Assembly (NCBI GenBank): GCA_036381125.1
Contig: DASVDK010000140.1
Location: 1-10,863, forward strand
DNA from: DASVDK01 sp036381125 [NCBI: Thermodesulfobacteriota bacterium]
GTDB taxonomy: Bacteria > DASVDK01
Direction: 5' to 3'
Length of the DNA: 10,863 bases
Shown in pieces: positions 10,269 to 10,863 of the stretch; positions within the stretch are counted from its first letter, which is position 1; each line of letters starts with the position of its first letter. Below the pieces are notes generated by a model. That model was not told where the DNA came from and ran no database searches. It saw only the letters and a list, made by a program, of their open reading frames with translations. The translations under genes were made by a program, and so were the position numbers.

Positions 10269-10652
10269 GGCGTCCTCATCAATGGCGGCGCCGGACCTCC
10301 CGCCCCCACAGTCGCTTCGCCGGCACCGCCGTACGGCGCACGGTTCAGCGTGGAACGAGCGCGGCTTCGCGGCGAAACGTGCCGAGGACCTGACCGATCG
10401 GGCACCGATCGTCGCGTGCCGTGTTCTTGCGGAAAGGACGCCTCGCCTGCGCCCGCGCGTCCCGCGCGACGTCCCAAGGGGAGAGGGATGCGAAGCGATG
10501 CGACGACGGCCCCGTCGCCGGGAGCCGGACGGTGCGGCGCCTGGCAGCGCCCCGTCCGCGTTGACCGGCGGGATCCCCTCGGGCACGCACCGGCCGGCGG
10601 CCGCGCCGGAGACGACCAGACCGACCACCGCCGCGAGAGCCAGCGTCTTCAC
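10035..10652 (-). CDS. Putative secreted-protein ORF with signal peptide; probably degenerate or fused in frame to the lipoprotein ORF
   Basis: A GTG at 10652, 8 nt after GGAGA (10661-10665), opens a frame beginning VKTLALAAVVGLVVSGAAAG. This is a Sec-type signal sequence very like that of the lipoprotein at 10268: 11 of the first 20 residues are identical. The following RCVPEG puts a Cys one residue later than the lipobox position. Beyond residue ~45 the frame becomes Arg-rich low-complexity sequence. It runs without a stop straight into the lipoprotein frame, ending at 10035, for 205 codons. Two readings fit: a short secreted protein whose 3' end was lost by rearrangement, leaving a chance-open frame in GC-rich DNA, or one longer protein. 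I favour the first. The start is more certain than the end. Confidence 0.3.
   Translation of the reverse strand: MKTLALAAVVGLVVSGAAAGRCVPEGIPPVNADGALPGAAPSGSRRRGRRRIASHPSPLGTSRGTRGRRRGVLSARTRHATIGARSVRSSARFAAKPRSFHAEPCAVRRCRRSDCGGGRSGAAIDEDAMKVLGLVLAVGLVVSGGLAGCSTTGSHGRSGTPDRDDRTPTPEGAALGTGPWSLTGRLPPDSHRPALGRGAPAPPSP
10072..10139 (+). repeat. Inverted repeat, left arm (inside lipoprotein gene)
   Basis: The reverse complement of these 68 bases aligns without gaps to 10531-10598 at 48 of 68 positions. Identical blocks include GGTGCGGCGC, TTGACCGGC and CGGCCGGC in the same order and spacing. The arm covers the C-terminal half of the lipoprotein gene. Confidence 0.6.
10423..10477 (+). repeat. 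Dispersed repeat, copy B, upstream of the lipoprotein gene
   Basis: This 55-bp counterpart of 8862-8918 has the same orientation on the plus strand and the same ordered blocks. GAGAGGGA follows at 10481-10488, as it does at 8944-8951 near the regulator start. It lies 155-209 bp upstream of the minus-strand lipoprotein start. Either it is a regulatory site shared by both genes, or it is the remains of a duplicated regulator upstream region. Confidence 0.5.
10531..10598 (+). repeat. Inverted repeat, right arm
   Basis: Plus-strand partner of the arm in the lipoprotein gene. Translated on the plus strand in the matching frame, it encodes GAAPGSAPSALTGGIPSGTH, like GAALGTGPWSLTGRLPPDSH of the lipoprotein. 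On the minus strand it lies directly after the signal peptide of the ORF starting at 10652. Confidence 0.6.
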
Positions 10653-10676
10653 CGTGTGCGTCTCCGAAACGCGCGA

Positions 10677-10704
10677 CGGCCGGGCCCCCCGAAGGGCCCG
10701 GCCG
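10677..10704 (-). terminator. Hairpin after the right-edge gene
   Basis: A perfect 11-bp stem (10677-10687 with 10694-10704) lies 24 bases after the stop codon at 10729. On the minus strand the loop carries CTTCGG, a very stable UUCG-type turn. No long T-run follows. It probably ends or protects the transcript of the right-edge gene, and it sits just ahead of the next ORF's ribosome site. Confidence 0.55.
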
Positions 10705-10728
10705 CCGCCCGCGCCTCGTCGCACCGGC

Positions 10729-10863
10729 TCAGTGTCCGCCGTCGAAGGGCGGCCGCTCACTGTTCGGGTAGGGCACGATCCTCGCGCCGCTGTTCGACGA
10801 GGGCGCGGCGCCCATGCCGCTCTGCCCCGTCGCCCGCCCCTCCTGCGCGGGCGGGGTGGCGCG
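10729..10863 (-). CDS. C-terminal 44 residues of an unknown protein (5' part beyond right edge)
   Basis: A minus-strand frame enters from the right edge and ends at a TGA (10729-10731). The visible part ends with ARIVPYPNSERPPFDGGH. Forty-two of 44 sense codons end in G or C, while first and second positions are more mixed, as in a real gene. The sequence is polar, rich in Gly, Pro, Ala and Ser, with no hydrophobic segment. It could be the tail of another small exported protein of this group, which is a guess from its neighbours. No family is recognised. A UUCG-type hairpin follows the stop. Confidence 0.5.
   Translation of the reverse strand, partial: RATPPAQEGRATGQSGMGAAPSSNSGARIVPYPNSERPPFDGGH

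Larger units (their letters stand above)
10269..10649. other. Stretch between the two signal-peptide segments
   Basis: This 381-bp region may hold no functional gene unless the ORF starting at 10652 is truly coding. It contains copy B of the dispersed repeat, the right arm of the inverted repeat, and the lipoprotein's ribosome site at its left end. No promoter with convincing -35/-10 boxes was found for the lipoprotein. Confidence 0.5.

Noticed and set aside
9107-10393. 428-codon plus-strand frame overlapping the AraC-family gene
   Set aside because: It is in another frame of a clear AraC-family CDS, is Arg-rich, and is antisense to the lipoprotein gene, which has a ribosome site and lipobox.
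10498-10863. Plus-strand frame starting ATG after GAGAGGGA and open to the right edge
   Set aside because: Its start region mimics that of the regulator gene because of the repeat, and it includes the inverted-repeat arm. Past that the product is Arg/Pro-rich and antisense to better-supported minus-strand coding sequence. It was kept only as part of the repeat findings.

Overview
The window is about 70% GC, with coding third positions almost always G or C. Most of it (1-8389) is a conserved minus-strand housekeeping block. Read in the direction of transcription, from high to low coordinates, the order is trigger factor (tig), clpP, clpX, lon, tRNA-Val(TAC), tRNA-Asp(GTC), NAD kinase (nadK) and recN, the last cut by the left edge. 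The tig-clpP-clpX-lon order is widespread in bacteria. Joined to nadK-recN and with this GC content it suggests an uncultured deltaproteobacterial-type or similar GC-rich Gram-negative lineage (Myxococcota, Desulfobacterota or Binatota-like). That placement is inference; no rRNA or marker search was possible.

The protein-quality-control genes work as a set. Trigger factor receives nascent chains at the ribosome. ClpXP and Lon are the two main ATP-dependent proteases that remove misfolded or tagged proteins. A good sigma70-type promoter with an A/T-rich upstream element lies in front of tig. A weaker extended -10 candidate lies in front of clpP, and a strong hairpin separates clpX from lon. 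The two tRNA genes have their own promoters (TTGACG-17-TAGAAT for tRNA-Val, a perfect TATAAT for tRNA-Asp) and end at a clear intrinsic terminator, so nadK-recN should be a separate transcription unit. Its leader contains a 24-bp perfect palindrome.

The right end (8390-10863) is accessory in character. After a 568-bp non-coding stretch comes a plus-strand AraC-family regulator with an N-terminal cupin-like domain. It converges on a minus-strand group of small secreted-protein genes: the C-terminus of an unknown protein at the right edge, an ORF with a Sec-type signal sequence, and a 77-residue lipoprotein with a clear lipobox.

This end also holds three structures that the genes do not explain. 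One is a 55-57 bp repeat, present once just ahead of the regulator and once between the two signal-peptide ORFs. Another is a 68-bp inverted repeat (48 of 68 positions identical) linking the tail of the lipoprotein gene with the segment after the other signal peptide. The third is the similarity of the two signal-peptide coding segments. Together they suggest local duplication and inversion around a small secreted-protein locus, possibly controlled by the neighbouring regulator. No CRISPR array, insertion sequence, rRNA or phage gene was seen.
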